A stretch of 64,000 nt of DNA from Oscheius onirici (GCA_932521025.1 OW051473.1:4278001-4342000); one strand, 5' to 3'; shown: positions 11,801 through 26,074, counted from the stretch's first letter. The notes: generated from the sequence alone by a model not told the origin. Translations and numbers: made by a program.

Positions 11801-14800
11801 AATTTGCATACTGTACCATCCCATCTGGTTTCTTTGAATCTTTTATTGAACGCATGTCAAGCAGAATTGATCTCTGTTCAATGAAAAATTTGAACTTGTT
11901 TATTTTGTGCGACACGCGATGAATGGTGCTCTATGAATGACATCTTTCGCGCGTAAATTGGAAGAGAAAGCAGATTCAAAAAACGTCGGTATGATACTTT
12001 GGGAAAACGTGGACAACGGAAGCGCGAGTAACCACAGCGGGCTGCGCGCCTGTCACCAATCTGCATAGATTACACAACTTTCTTTGACAGGATGCGGCGT
12101 CGCCTCGAAATATGGCCTCTTAATGTGAACAACTGGTCACAACCCAATCAGATTATTCTAATTACTTATTGTTAGAATAATGCGGGTAAAAAATACCAAC
12201 CGTGTTTCTGTTCAGCTCTTCGATTTCCCTCTTGGCGACTACAATCTCACTGGATTTGCTGGACACTTCGATTTGGAGCTCTCGGATCTTTTCTTGGAGG
12301 ACAAAAATCTGCTCTTTCATTCCTATGTTTTCTTTTCCTAACTCTCGGACTTTGTCGTCACTTTCGATCAAAGAAGCACTCTCACTTCGTCTGCAATTTC
12401 GAGCTTCACAAAAGTATGGAAATTAAGCTACCTCAATTTTTCGATATCCTTTTTGAGATCAGCCAACTCGGCTAGTTGGGTATGCTGTTGAAGGCGAGCA
12501 GCATCAGATTCACGCTTGGCGACATGTAGAGCGGTCATCATCACGTCATCAATAGTGTCGATGAGCTGAAATTCGATTTTAAAAAGAGAAGAAAACTACG
12601 AACTTTGCTATCTTCAATATCAGTTTCAATCTTTCCACCGTTGAGATTGATGGCAGCGCAAAGACTCCGGAGACGACCGATGAGATCACTACATTTCGCC
12701 TTTTCAGCAATGAGATCTTCTCGCATCCTCTGAGCCTTTTTCGTCTCCAGCTCAACCAGTTGCTGCAAGCTGCGATTTTCAGCTTCTTTGTCGTTTAGGC
12801 GAGTGGACTGTTCGACGAGAAGTCTCTCGCTGTTCTCTAAAGAAAAATCCACGTAAACTGACATCAAGCTCATTACCTAGTCTTTTGGCTGCATCATCTG
12901 TAGTCAGCATCCTCATCCTCATCGCTTCCAGCTCGTCCTCTGCCTTCTCGGCTCTATCCCTCAAAATGGTTCTCTCGTTCTCGGCCACTTTCAAAGATCG
13001 TTCCGCCCGAGAGAGATGCATATCAATCTCGTGCTTTGCTTCTTTGACATCGTCCAACTCATTTCTAAGTTGGCGTTGTTCCTCACGAATCTTCTCAAGT
13101 TGTCTCTCCAGGAGGGAACGCTCGTCTTCGGTTGATTGAAGCTTCACTTTGGCCTGTTCGAGCTCAATTTCGCTTTCCCGCACTTTCTTTTCAGCCTCGA
13201 GCTCAAACTTCATGCCGAACTCTGTTTGGAATTGGGTAAACTTTCGACGAGCATCATGCAGGTTATGTACAGCCTCATCTCTAGCCGCTTTTACTGACGC
13301 GAGCTCCTCTGAGGTCTGTAAATATATCGTTGTCTGTGAAGTGTACTCTGACCTCTTTGAACTCGGCGTTCAGAGCAGAAAGTGTACGCTCAAGATGGTT
13401 CAGCTGTTTGGTAACAATATCGTTGTCGTCTTTCATTTGAGCTAGCTGCTTGTCTTTTTCTTGAACTTCTTGCCGAAGATCTTCTAATTCCGGCACAAGG
13501 ATGGAAAACCTTAAAATATTGTATTCACATTGCTAGGATGAAACTCACGAAATTTCCGAGTTTTCGTCTTTATTCTCAAGCTTGGCACGAAGCTGTTGGA
13601 CTTCTAGGCGAAGACGAGCAGTTTCTGTTCGCTGAGAATCTTCCAGCTGATCGGCGAGAGAACCATAATTTTCTCGTGGAGTCAATCCATCACAAGCAAT
13701 AGCTGTTCGCTCCAGTTCCGAAAGTTTTTCATTGCGAATGAACAGATCATTTTCCAGGCGGGACTGATCCACCAGAAGAGTTTCGATATGACAGTTTTTC
13801 TAAAACGGATTTATCAAAGGTTTTTCTGTAAACTAACGTCTGAGATCTCAGCCTGCAGTTTGCGAATAGCAGCCTGATAATCCTCAATTCGGTTTTCTCC
13901 CTCTGGACCATCTTTTTGTTTGCTCTGAATCTGCTCCTCCATGATGTTAATCGTTTTTCTCAGGTTGTCATTTTCTGTGAGCAGTTCCTAAAAGACAAAA
14001 AATTAGTTCAAGTCGTTTAGATAATTGCCTTTGCCCTGGAATCCCAGTACTCCTTGTCACCAATCTGCTCTTGTAGCCGTTTGTTCTGCTGTTCCAATTT
14101 TTGCAGTTTATCTAGTTTTAGCTGTAGGCAGTCCACTTCATCTTGAAGATCTCGAGCTTGTGCAGCATCTTTGACCCATTTGAGTCGTTCTTCTTGCATG
14201 TTTCGAATCTCTTCTTCTTTTTGATCGAGCATGAAATCACGTTCACGAAAATCGATGATGAGGTCCTCACTAAAAAATATTTATTTTGCTAGATTTGCAA
14301 CACTTACTATTGGTTCTTGAGTGTCCTAAAAGCTTGTTTCAATTGAGCATGATCTACATTGGAGTGAATCTTCTCGAAACTTCCAGGAGTCGGAGATATT
14401 TGACCTAAAATCTTTTTCATTACAACTTCGCCAAAAAGTCTGACCATAATTAAGTTCTGCTAAGCGGATGGCTGGAGGATCACCGTTAACCGAAGAAGTA
14501 GCTGTTGTGCTACTGCCCTCGTCACTTTCCTAAAAATGTTGTTTGCTGAAATTTTAATTCTTTTTACCGGTTCAGTGGACATGTGGAGAAGCTGCAGGGC
14601 AAGAGTATCCCTTTCTTTCAGCGTTCTTTCCAAATGTCCAGCGAGATCGTTATCCTCTTGATTGAAAAATGGTACAGAAACTACTACCGATGAGGTTTCT
14701 GTTACCTAAAACTTGTGTTTGAACTGAAATTTTGTAATCGTACCCTCTGAATATATCTTGCTAATGAGTTTTGAGTCTGTGGTGCAAGGCGAGTTATTCG

Positions 14801-17800
14801 GTCGACGAATGTCTTGCGTCTTTCTCCTTGTACAGCACAGCCCAAAAGTAAAAGGAGAAACTTGTTCAGTTCATCACCAGATTCCTCTGAAAGAAAAGAA
14901 GATGATACGTGAGCACTCGACGTGAGTAATGAATTTCGAGAAGAGTGGTCGCCAACCGGCCGGTCGATTAGGCCATCTACCGGCCAAACAGCCGGTGCCG
15001 CAGGCGTTCGGTAGACGGAAAGCGGAAGCGCAAACGACCCTCACCAAGAAACGAGCTCTCATGATAGCGCGTAAATCGCATTTTCTCAAAGATGAGAGGT
15101 CCGATAAGTTGTACAGAAATGAGTCAGCGTTTGAAAAAAGTTAGGTCTAAGACTGGCATATGCATAAAGTATGAGACGTTGGAAAGAGACGAGACGCGCA
15201 CAGAAAAAAACTTCCATAGAAAATCAAGTTTTCTACAGCCATAAATTCGAGGTAAGCGAATCGTAAAGACTATGAAAATGAAATGAGATTTTCCGGTTTT
15301 CCGGTGTGCTCAACGATTGGATGTCGTATGAAAGAAGATTGTCACAATGTCTCGTTTGTCCATTATGCTCGGCAAATATCCCGTCCCACCTGAGCCTGGC
15401 TAACCGGGTCAGGCTGCTTCTCCGAAAACATTTCGAACGGGTTATAACTTCAAGGGAGACCACAGTAATAGTACAAGAGAAAAGACAAGATGCGGTGGAG
15501 GTGATAAAAGATATCGGCAGAGTCTCGAGGTCGCATAGGGACAAAAATGGTATTTTCGTGTGGGAAAAGGCAGAAGTGGCTTGGGAAAGCCGTTTCGGGC
15601 CAGAAATTGGTAAACAGTTCCACCTCGAATAAGGAGCTCAGGGTCTCGATGTCAGCATACTTGAAAAAGGGGAGCATACCTGATGATAAGTCGCTCTCAT
15701 ACATAAAGGCCTCATCGCCTATGAACAGTTTATTTGGTGTTCGGACGAAACAGCACAGTACCATCGTGAGATTTGAGCTAATTTAGTTCAGCATCGTTCG
15801 CTCGGAGTCACAGAGAGCGAGCGGCAAGACACCAGTCGTAGTGATTCGTTTTTTATGTCACTTGTTAAAAAAAAGCGCGTTCGTCCTAGAGTCCGATGAA
15901 CAGCTGTCGTGTGTTGAAAAAAGGTGTTAGATAAAGACATGAAATTCACACATTTCGCCGTGTTTACGATCTTAAAAACGAGGAGGAGAATTTTACAACT
16001 AGGAACGAGGGCTGTACCAAGAGAGCACCCTCCTGTTCCGACATTGCCGTCCGTCACAGACACACACGAAAGGCATAATGATACGTCTCTGTTTGGCACT
16101 CTACGCGCACATTGCGCGCGCCCAAAGACACGGACAGTCTATAACAACCAGATAAACTGTCAGCAATGACCATTCAGACGATGGAGTGCAACAATATCCA
16201 TGTCTTTCTGAAAGGATACAGTAATACGAATGAAAAGATGTAAAAGATCGTTATCCTGGATAAAATACGAAGGACATTTGCCGCTATGCTAATGACTTGC
16301 GCTGATAGCGGCAGCGGTAAACAACTGACCACAGCAAGGTCAAATGTCGTGTTTCGGGATTATCCTATTTCATCGACTTCCGACAAAAGAAAAGCCGCCG
16401 TAAAAGAAGAAGGAAAAAATGTGGATTTTTGGAGAGCATGCTCGGCAGCTGCGTATTAAACTGCGTTGATCATGGAAAGATAAAATCATTTGTCAAGAAA
16501 TGAACAGCTCCGACTAATTACGTGGTTGTTATAAAAGGACTCTCTGAGAATGTTGCTACATGAGAAGATGAAGTCTACCGGAAGCAATTTCGTGCCGCGG
16601 ACGAACAAAAAAAAGAAGATTCCAGGTGGTCCTCCAGAATTTAAATCGATTTGCACGATTAATTCGCAGCCGGCAATTAGCTGATGGACTAAACAAACCG
16701 GTGGCTGAAGAACAAATAGGCGAGAAGCTATGACTACCTGAAGCTTTGGGAGAAGAGCAAGATGGATGTTGCAATCAGTGGGAACAAAAGGTATGCAGAT
16801 CAGGGTGCGCGTAAGGATGGCGGCCAGTCGAATATTACTACAAGACGCAGCCGGCGGCCAACAACAATAAAATACGAATTCCGCCGTCGGACACGACACA
16901 GTGCACGCATATTAACCTGGCTCGTAAACCTATTCACAGTCACGAAACGCCTTTTAACGATTTTTGAAATTCTTGAATGACGCTAAGAATCCTATCTGGA
17001 AGTGCCATTTTCGATTTTTTCGTAGCGCATAAGAGCAATAAAGTAAGTACATGAAGAAGCTAGCAAAGATATGGAGTTATGGCATGTTGACAGGGTGGCG
17101 ACAAGACACCTGGGTCAACGGAGGTCGCTGATAGGATGTGCCTGAGACCGCAAGGCGACCACCGAGGAAGCAAATCAACTCCCGAAACCGTGATCAGTGG
17201 GATTGAATGGCACCATGGCAATCCGAGCGTATCCTTGCATAACTGGTTCAGCCACACCCAAATCTTTTTTACGCAAAACCTTCGCACGCTTGTTACAAGA
17301 TATGGTGCGCAACTGGGATTAGCAGTAAACTGGAAAGCAGATGGTGGGTATCGTGCGCATTGCGAGTATCCCCAGACTAACCTGGCCGTAGACTCCTAAC
17401 AATTTGAGGTATATCCGGCGGCGGCTGCACAATCAACTGATTCAGATGATGCTGTAAATGTTGAATGAATTTAACAACGGAATGTTCAGAGGCGTACGGA
17501 ACATGCAGATATGAGGGGAGATGGCTCTTTTTCGAAATTCGGCGCAGCTTTCTTATATTTTGAAGAAATTAGCGCAAGTTTTGTGTCAAGCAGATGCCGA
17601 CTTTCAAAAGAAGCCCACTTACCCGATAGAAGCGTCGTATCGCCTCAAGCAGCCAGAGAAAAAGTCGTTGTTTTGAGAGATTGTCGTTGGATGCACTGAG
17701 GTCCGAAACTACTACTGCAGGTTCATTCACCGGCTCACTGAAATTATTTTTCCACTTCTTCATTAAGGTCTTCTTCGTTAAGAAAGTCCTACGATCCTAA

Positions 17801-18554
17801 AATGTTTCCCAGAGATCATTGCTTGCTTATGAATTATCATATGACTGATTCTCAAGTGAGATTTACGGTTGCCTAATAGGCAGCGGTCACCTCTTTCGTG
17901 AGCAGCTGCCTCCTCTATCAATGAGATTAATTAGCATACACAAACAAATGAGATCAAAACAAAAACTGTGAGCCATTTCACTACAAGGTGTGAACATGAT
18001 ATAGTGGCTGCGACCTTCTGTTTATCCCCCCCCCCCATAATTTGCATACGAAATTCCGGTCCATATGTCAGTCAAACTATTATACAGCAGTCTGAAGAAC
18101 TGCCATCTGTTTCAGGGTCACAGTTTGGCATATATGGAAAATGTTTGCCTAGAAAGAAAAGTTGCGCCATGCCCATGTTTGCAGATTAGTGGCCCATGAC
18201 CGAATGGGGAAGTCAACAAAAAAGAGATGGCCCCGAAAAAGCACAATGATTGTGACTTTTGGAACAGCTGGAAAACTGTTCAAAAGAATTAAAAAAATGT
18301 GTTTCCTTTGATAACAATGTTTTGTGAATAGTAAAACTGACTAATAAAACTCACATTTCGCGGAAGATTAAAGTCAAAAGCACGCCGTTTGTGAGCTCTC
18401 TGTACCGAATCTGTGAGTTTTTCACAGTGTTGATTCTCCACTGAGCTTCCGTCACCACAGCTGCATCACCGGTGGCCAGGTCCTTTAGCCAGATGGCCAA
18501 AGGCTGGTTCCAAAATTCGTCTTCTTCCGTCATGACATCACTAAAATGTACCAT
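8818..18554 (-). CDS. grdn-1: girdin homologue: HOOK domain, long coiled coil, PDZ-binding tail
   Basis: The first exon (18554 to about 18360) and exons near 17750-17620, 17455-17395 and 14878-14757 rebuild a HOOK domain. The last carries [14 protein letters not shown], the signature of the girdin/Daple (CCDC88) HOOK helix. The reading phase agrees from exon 1 to exon 3 (REI-EPVNEP, FYR-HHLNQL). From about 14270 to 10090 many exons encode unbroken heptad coiled coil. The terminal exon (9066-8818) ends YEYGCV, the PDZ-binding GCV tail known from girdin family proteins. An alternative end is read at 9783 (see findings). Girdin links membranes, actin or microtubules and ciliary bases; in C. elegans grdn-1 acts in dendrite and cilium positioning. 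Introns 1-3 total about 3 kb. Boundaries of some middle exons are approximate. Confidence 0.88.
14880..17394 (-). other. large intron of grdn-1, no nested gene seen
   Basis: This 2.5-kb stretch separates the third and fourth HOOK-domain exons of grdn-1. Frames up to about 137 codons occur on both strands (for example 15306-15632 and 16486-16899) but overlap each other and show no domain, signal peptide or splice chain. Confidence 0.6.
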
Positions 18555-21500
18555 TTTATAGAGAAAAAAGGAAAAAATAGAGGGCGGAAAGGATCAAAGA
18601 GTCAAGTGAAACTAAAGAAGCTCTGAGTGTAGTCTGTATGGTGTAAAAACAAGCCACTCCCACAGCGGGTAGTCAAGGCAATGGCCAATTCGGTATGTTA
18701 CTGAGGAGCATAGGCACGAAACCGGCCTATTGCGATTGGATTATCTAGAAACTGTAGATGGGCACCGAAAGTTATTGCTTCCTCCACCCTCTGCCCAAGA
18801 CCTTTCGCTTTCCTTATGTACTTGAAAAAAGTCATGCAATGCGCAACCCGACCATAATGACGACTCTTGCCTTTGGAACGGGACCTTGGCATGCATACCA
18901 CCTTCGACGTTCTCGAACAGAAAAAAGTTCTTGCGACATGAGAACAACTGACAAGTCTAATGTTCCGGTGACAGCAGACTTTTAAAAACCGCAAGATATG
19001 AGCAGCAGGTACCTGGAGCTGAAGAGTGTGATGGAGCGGCTAGTTATGCGATCGAGTTACACTGGGATGTCCGACAACCAGATGATGGCCCATTCGTCAT
19101 TTCAACGTGTCGGTTGTGGCTTCCGTAGTGAAAAATTAGTGCTCCACACGCAAGCAACCGGTACTGCCAGCTGCGCATTCCTCTACGCTTTCATGAGGGT
19201 CTAATATGTAGTTTTAGGGTGAAAGACAGCAATGATTAACGCTTCCGAAAACATAACATTAGCCGTTCGGCAAAACTTAGAATAACAAGACAAACGAAAG
19301 AGTATTGTCAGTCAGTACTGACTGCTACAACGAAAATAATAGTCAGCCTTCCACTAGAAACCGCCTCTTGATGGGATTAAATAAACAGGCTATCTGATAC
19401 CTCTTCTGACCGTTTGTTCTTGAAAATGATGAGAGGAAAGGGAAACGAATGGAGGCCACCAATGTCGCCCATCCAGCTTGACAAATGTGTATGAAATTGT
19501 ATGGGAAACATTGAGATGAATCAGGATGAAGCTCCCGCTGGTTTCACTACGATTCGCCAATTGATGACAATACATAAAAGATGTCACTACATGAAAATTC
19601 GATAATTTGCTTCACTGAAGACACGAGATGAGAATTGAAGAGTGGCAGCTGGCTGAAAAAGCGTAGCAAGGTAATTATACTGCGGTAGTTCACGAAAGAC
19701 GCGTTCACGTGGCGAACAACTGTAAAAAAGGACAGCGCGCAAAGTGGAAATGCAAATTAGCGACCTTGGTATCGGTAGGTAGTTATCGAGAGGAGACAAA
19801 GGAACCAGCCGAGATACTCAGGGCATAAAATGGAGTGGTAGCTGCTCTCTGGGGATGGTAGTACCATTTGAATAAAGAGCCGCAGGACAGCTGGTAGCTC
19901 TGCCGAGGGAAAAGAAATGGAACGTGTGATCGACTTTTCAAAAGAAAGGGGACTGAAAAACTCAAACAGGAAAAATGCGTTGAAAATTGCGCAAAAGCAG
20001 CGCATAAAAAGAAAGATCTTGAGTAAATTAACCAGAGACCTCTACAAAGAGGAAAGGCGCGAAGCTACGACCTATGCTAATGAGCGTGTAGGTATTGATC
20101 GAGGTTGATTTACCTCATGGGGCAGGTGCTACCATTATAGAGAGGGTGAGGGGCCAGGAGAGGAAGCGGTTCGATGAGTAGCCCCACATAACGACCCCGA
20201 ATATAATTGTTCGCTCAGTGCTATTTGAGAAGAACAGTATATAGTCGAAACATTAACAAACGACCTTTTAGTTAGAGGACATGCCGAACAACAATTATCC
20301 GAATAGTACCCGGATGTGGAGAGGATATGAGTCGACAGCAGATAGTGAGGAGTATGCAAATATCATTGGGACAAAGGGATAGACCGGCAGCGCTCAACAT
20401 CTCCCGAAAAAGATTCGAAGAAGCGGCAATAGAAGGGAAAGAAACTTTTATGGTCAGGTTATGTGTACCTAAGAGACCAGGTCGCGGACGGTACTCAATT
20501 AAAGACAATGCCGGAGGCAATACCTTCTAAACGGTATGCACCCACTGTTTATCTTGAAATGGACCGGACACAACAACGCGGCTGAAATGTTTGTCACACG
20601 CTGCAATCCTGAGATCAAACAGTACGTGAATCAGCATTGTTGTCTTCCTGAACCGCCGTGAGGAATCTTTTAAGGACTGCAGGGAGGAGATACTGTATAT
20701 GGAGGCAAACACGTCGGGTGGCACTTATGGTCACGCAAGCTGCTCCTTTGATAGTAAGGATGAGTCAGTCGCGTCGGAACGCCAGGGGCTCCTATTCAAA
20801 AAAAAGATAAGAACACATGCACTTAGAGAAAGCGGTCAAATGCAATCACCGTACAGGAAGAGAGTGATAGTGTCCCATTTAAAAATGTGGTGGGCCAAAA
20901 TATGCAATGAGATTCGTATTGAATAATTGGAGATATGCAAAAAAATAAGAGAAACCGTGATACAAAGAGTGCCGCTTTGTTAAGTATGGTGGACGCCTCA
21001 CCGGCAGCTAATCAAAAATTTCAAAAAATGAAGATAACGCAGGCATGCTCGGGTGTCTCTATCTTCTCGCGTGGGTGCTGCCTCTTCATCATACAACAAC
21101 TCGTCATTACCCATTCTTTTGCCACTTTTCTGTCGTCTGATTTGAAAAGAAGAAAACCCCGCTGTGGTGACATTTGCCAAGACCGTGGGAACTGTACCGC
21201 GGGGTTGCGTCACAATGAGTGGCTAGTCAAATTCTAATGTTTCAGAAGATGCCGCCGTCATAAGTCATACTGGTCAAATGTTTCTTTTCGGTAAATCAAA
21301 TGAGTTCAATTGAGATGCACTATCCCTCGAGACATGCACCGTTGATGTCTCTTGCTGGTCTTCGTCACAAAAAACTGCCACGAAACTGTGCTAAGTAGAC
21401 AAAGCGGTATGAGATCGTAAAAGGCTCGCGTTGCGCATGAGCATGTACCGGTCCTGGAGGCAAGCTGCTCATAACGCCCTCTTTGGACCTTGACTAAACA

Positions 21501-23208
21501 AACGCAACACCTAGACGCGCTAAGTACACTCTCCTAGTCACACGAGGCTGCGGTAGAATCCCTCTGAGACAAAAAATGGAAATCGGGAACCGGAAAGGAT
21601 TGTCTCGGCTCCTTATTGTTTTGAGGTGGCGTGAACAATTTTGGACTCCGGCGGTCTCTTTGTGAACGGTTCGGAGCTAGAAATTCTAGATACACGCGAT
21701 AGCGAGGAAGCGTTTGCTTGTGGGAAAGGTTGGGAACGTCCGGGTTTCACGCTAGTAGATAGGTGACAAACTGAAGCTTTATAGAACTGCGGTAACATAA
21801 ATTCCAAGAAAAGGGGACAAAAGATGTCACGCAACCGTGAGAATATCAATAATAATCGTATGAGATCTGATGTGATTGTCTCTATTTGTTTTTGTAAACA
21901 AAACTATGAAAAATTGTGAGAAAATTTGATGCACAAGGATAGCAACGCCTTTCCAGGAGTTAGATATTCCTCGACTACCGTTCATTCTCACCTTGTCATC
22001 CCGCTCCAGTCACCTCCTGTCGTAGCCCTATAGAAAAACTACCAAGTCGCAAGATGTAAAGTTCACGCATTTGATTTTTCTGCCTCGACTTGTTAAAAAC
22101 TAATTGTGCGCACAAAGCTCCCTCATGCTCAATAAAAGCTTCAGACACGCACACACACTTGGGAGCAATTTAAATTTGATGGTAATTTTCTGCTCATAGC
22201 TTAATCTAATGAATGTTCAGAACAAAACAAGAGGCGTTCACAATGGAGTGAGTCTGAACGTCTGAACTGTAAGAACAGTAACTACAGGCTATAAGTTGTA
22301 AGTAATAATGTAGGCCATTCTGTGTTTCAATTACTATTAAATGGAACTCAATAAAAAGTAGAAACGCTATAAAATACTTGAGATGTGAGAAAAATTGTTG
22401 TGGGCTGTCTCTCTTGCCGAAGGCGAACACCGGAAAGAGGACAGTCGATGGGCGGGGTAGACGTAAGAACTTGACCAGGCACACGCCACCCACCGGCTTT
22501 TCATTCTGATAGTTTTTGTCAATGCCAGCAGAACCTTGAAGCCGGAAATATCGGAAACGGCACTTACTGAGTGAGAAAATCGAACATTGGCGTTTTTGCA
22601 GGTGGTCAAGTTCGAAATGTTTGCAGGTCCTCGAGCGCTTGTCCAACTAATTCACACAGAAGACCCGCTTAGAGCAAAACAAGACGCCGGGAGAAAAGAT
22701 AAGTGACAAGAATGTTTCCTTCCATGAAGTACAGCAATGTGAAACCGATAGGCATGTGTCCCTCACTCTGTTTACAATTTCCTTCCGGCGTTCGCGGTAT
22801 GTGTCATTCTGGTTCCCATGCGTGGTTACGCAGCTAGGTGTGCCATGGGTGCTGGCACAGAAAAAGAGAGGAAATCGGTCAGATGAACAAACACTGAATC
22901 TGGCAACGTACGATCACGCAAGGAATTAGATCGTAATCCTCGGGTTGCAGCACGGACGTAAGGCCAAACAGCTGACTGGAATGCTGTTCCTGATTTTGCT
23001 GTGCAAGATATACCACGGTAACTGTGAGGACAGGTTATTTGTCAATTGACAGCCGCCAACCAAAACACGGGAATCATGCTCGACAAATATTTGACGCCTT
23101 ACTCCGCAGTATCGGATTTTTAGGATCTCGCGTGAAAATGTGTCACCAAGTCAAGAAAACATATACATTTACCAAAGTATGAACCAGAAACAATAAAGGA
23201 GAGATCGG
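18555..23208. other. gene-poor stretch upstream of grdn-1
   Basis: About 4.6 kb in which I find no exon chain, tRNA or terminal repeats. It probably includes the grdn-1 promoter and perhaps 5' non-coding exons. Frames such as 19757-20005 (minus), 19917-20108 and 22206-22646 (minus) have no recognisable feature. A run of nine C occurs near 18027. Confidence 0.5.
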
Positions 23209-24484
23209 TTACATTGTGATTCGATTGAAGACACTCCCTCCTCGAGAATTCTTGCCTACATATTCGACGTATTCGTCATTGTCATCCACGTAGTCGTCTT
23301 GCTCAATTTCATCTTCGTATACAACTTCATCTCCATCATCATAGTCTTCGACTAAAATTTGGGCGTTTCTGTTGTTCTGAAATTATTGTTTGTACGTGAG
23401 AAAAAAAACCTGAACTTACTCCATAGTTGACTCGATTGTGAATATTTGGTCGCGATGTTCCGACTCTTTCGACGCGTTTCATGACTCGAGAAGATGTGAT
23501 TACTTTGCTGATAGGTTTCTGAAAATAAAAAATAAATAATATACATTCTATTCTTCTTTAGCAAATGCTCACAGTGATCTCACTTCAAGGTAAAGTCGTA
23601 AAAAATTTGAATTAATCGGAAAACAAAGAAAAACGTACTGTTCCAACAATCCTTGTGGTAGTTCTTGTTTCGTTTCCAAAAGAGATCCTATTTCGTTGTC
23701 TTTCAGGCACCCTAAACCAGACTCTCAAAAAAAAAATTGGAAAAGTACATACGTTATTGTCAAAGTCCGGGTTGCATGGGTAACTCTCGGATGTTTTCCT
23801 CCAAGATGTTGGTTGATCGCTCTCACAGTTCCGTGTTCCTCTCTTCTCATGTTCTGTACAGCAACACTGTTCTTGTCGATCGGACTAACAGATCGTCCTC
23901 CTTGTCGAACACCAGTCGTCCCTCTTGGAATGACACCTAAAGCTTAATAGAAAACCGAACTTTTGTCGACTCACCTCGTCTTTGCATTACTTGGGCCCGT
24001 TGTAGAATCTGTCGCGTCTTGGCAGTGGTTCCTTGAGGCATTTTGATGTGATATATTTCGTGGCTGTCCGGAGGAGGACGTCCTTTTCTATGAGTACTCG
24101 CCAAACTCAAATCACTTGAAGAAAATGACGAAGAATCCGGTGCTTCTATTCTATTTCGATTGACTTTCGCTTGGGAACTAGATGTAGAAGAAATTGTCGA
24201 AGTTTGCCCGGATCCTTTTTTGGCTTGGCGCAAAATAGCCAACTGAAAAAAATAAATAAATTCAAACTGAACAAGGACAATACCTGATCTCCAATAGCTT
24301 TCACGCCAAGTTCGAGTAGCGTGTTTTTATCCAGAGAAGCAAGATCAGAATGTTGAATTCTGAAAGTAAGAAGAATTATGAGGGAAACTGTAAAAAAATA
24401 CCTGTTCTTGGTAAAGGAAGTACAATAGTGTTGTGCGGCGGCATCGGGAATTCCCGCGTTTCGGAAGAACTGCGCCCAATTCAT
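23209..24484 (-). CDS. SAM-domain protein resembling human C19orf47
   Basis: The start MNWAQFFRNAGIP at 24484 opens a SAM-type domain that continues in the next exon with SLDKNTLLELGVKAIGDQ and in the third with LAILRQAKK. This layout, WxxFFxxAGIP ... LxELGVxxIGD ... ILxxAK, is that of the C19orf47 family. After it comes a Ser/Thr-rich linker, then a basic region with MPQGTTAKTRQILQRAQ and VIPRGTTGVRQGGR, and a region with VMKRVERVGTSRP. The last exon is an acidic Asp/Glu/Tyr tail ending at 23209-23211. Length is about 330 residues. The family is nuclear or cytosolic with no firmly known role that I can state. The model is in phase through all exons. Confidence 0.75.
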
Positions 24485-25037
24485 TACTAAAGAATAATTG
24501 TAAGTTTTTGGAAAAAGAAACAAGATAATATCGATTCGGTGTATTCGGAAAAGGCGCTTTTGGTCATATAAAGACGCCAAGCATCGTCAACTGACGCTTG
24601 ACTACGTATGCGTATTGCTTTTTGCTGCAACGACACTGCTTTTTGAAAATGTGTAGACCCTAATTTTACAACAAAATACATTACGTATTTTCTGTTGCAT
24701 TTCAGATAAAGAATGCGACTTTATAATTCTAGCCAAGAAAGTAATTAAAAGTAGGTAGCAAATAACACTGAACACTTTAATTAATTACCCCAGAACAGTA
24801 TATTTTCCAGTAAGGGATCCGCACCAAAAAAGCGAAAAGTAGTAGAATAGTTAGAAATGTAGATTACTAGTTATCCCGTCACTTTACACGAAAAACCAAG
24901 AACGTTAGAACTTGAATAATAGGAGTTCTTAAAGACATTTTTGTTCATTGACGGATAATTTTACCCTTTCAAACTGTTCTGACCGTTTAAATACACAAGT
25001 GTTACAAGACTTTTCATTCGAAATGCTCATTTTACGG

Positions 25038-25713
25038 TCAAATAGGAACGCATCGGAGATTGCCGACATCAACTTCGTTGCCGTTAATGTCTGTAGTGGT
25101 CCAGTGCTTGTTCTTGTTGCATTTGACAATTTTTTCAAAACCAGTGCCAGCGGCAAGCTTGTTTCCAGTGGTGAACAGAGCGGCTTTTCCACTATAGCCG
25201 CAACCGATGACCGCACGGTAACAATTATTCTTTTGGAAAAAGCTGAAACTTGTCAAACAGACGATTAGTTTCCTTACTAAGCCGAAGGCCTGATGCATTG
25301 AACATGTCCTTCACAGCTCCTTTCAAGTGCGGGACAGCGTCGACATTCTGTGACAATTGTTTCTCTCTACTCTTTTTGCTTACGCTTTTTGTGCTCATCG
25401 GAGTCACTTTCGGAACTGGAACGGGAGCGAGAACGACTTCTTGACCTGCTGCCCGAGCTGCTAGAACTGCGAGAATGATGTCTTCTACGCTTATAAAGCT
25501 GAGATTTTCATTGAATGCAAACAAAAATGCACTTACGATTTCATGGGAAGAAGGATACTCGGAAAGGGCGGGACGAGATGGAACAACGTAAGGAACAAAC
25601 ACTGGAGCAGCTTGAGCAGGATAGGCTGGGGCACTTTCGGCTCCGTAGTTGTTGGCGACAGCGACTCCGACAAGGAAACTCAGCAAAATGTACATCCTTC
25701 CGTTTGTGGCCAT
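25038..25713 (-). CDS. secreted protein: Pro-rich head, Ser/Arg-rich linker, cysteine-rich domain
   Basis: Exon 1 encodes a signal peptide (MYILLSFLVGVAVA within the frame from 25713) and a Pro/Ala/Tyr-rich segment, ending at HEI before GTAAGT. Exon 2 begins in phase after AATCTCAG and reads an Arg/Ser-rich run (RHHSRSSSSSGSRSRSRSRS). Further exons give CRRC, then NNCYRAVIGC, VKCNKNKHW and LRCVPI, with TGA at 25038-25040. The cysteine spacing resembles nematode C6/DUF281-type extracellular domains, but I am not certain of the family. A longer open frame covers the same region in the wrong frame after exon 1; the paralogue at 26075-26769 shows which frame is right, because intron positions and phases are shared. 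Confidence 0.75.
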
Positions 25714-26074
25714 GATCGATGGTACACCCAAAAGAAACACTTAGCTTATATATTGCTGAAATGTTGGGGCTACTGTGTCATTAAAATTTTCGGAAAACTG
25801 AATCAACTGAGCTCAAGACAAAGACCAATTGCATGGTTTGCCCTGTCTATTTTTTTTCAACTTTTCAGACTCGAATTTTAAAATCCATGAAAGTAACACA
25901 TAAGTAGGGGAACGTGAAGGCTTAAAAACATATATGTTTTAATAATTACAGTCCGTTAGGTTTATTTTAAGTATATTCATGTCGTCATGCGATGGCTTTA
26001 CGGAGCTGACGTTGCAGTCAAAACACTCGCCCTTTAAATATAACAAGAAGAAGATTCTTTGCTTAGACATCGGC
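25714..26074. promoter_or_regulatory. shared divergent promoter of the two paralogues
   Basis: This 361-bp interval separates the divergent start codons. A TATATAAG-like box reads towards the minus gene near 25745-25752, and a TTTAAATATAAC box reads towards the plus gene near 26033. One or both genes may be driven from here; a common expression pattern is plausible but not shown. Confidence 0.5.

Noticed and set aside
25225-25740. 171-codon frame taken as a single-exon protein
   Set aside because: Only its first part is real. The paralogue shows the following exon is read in another frame after splicing.
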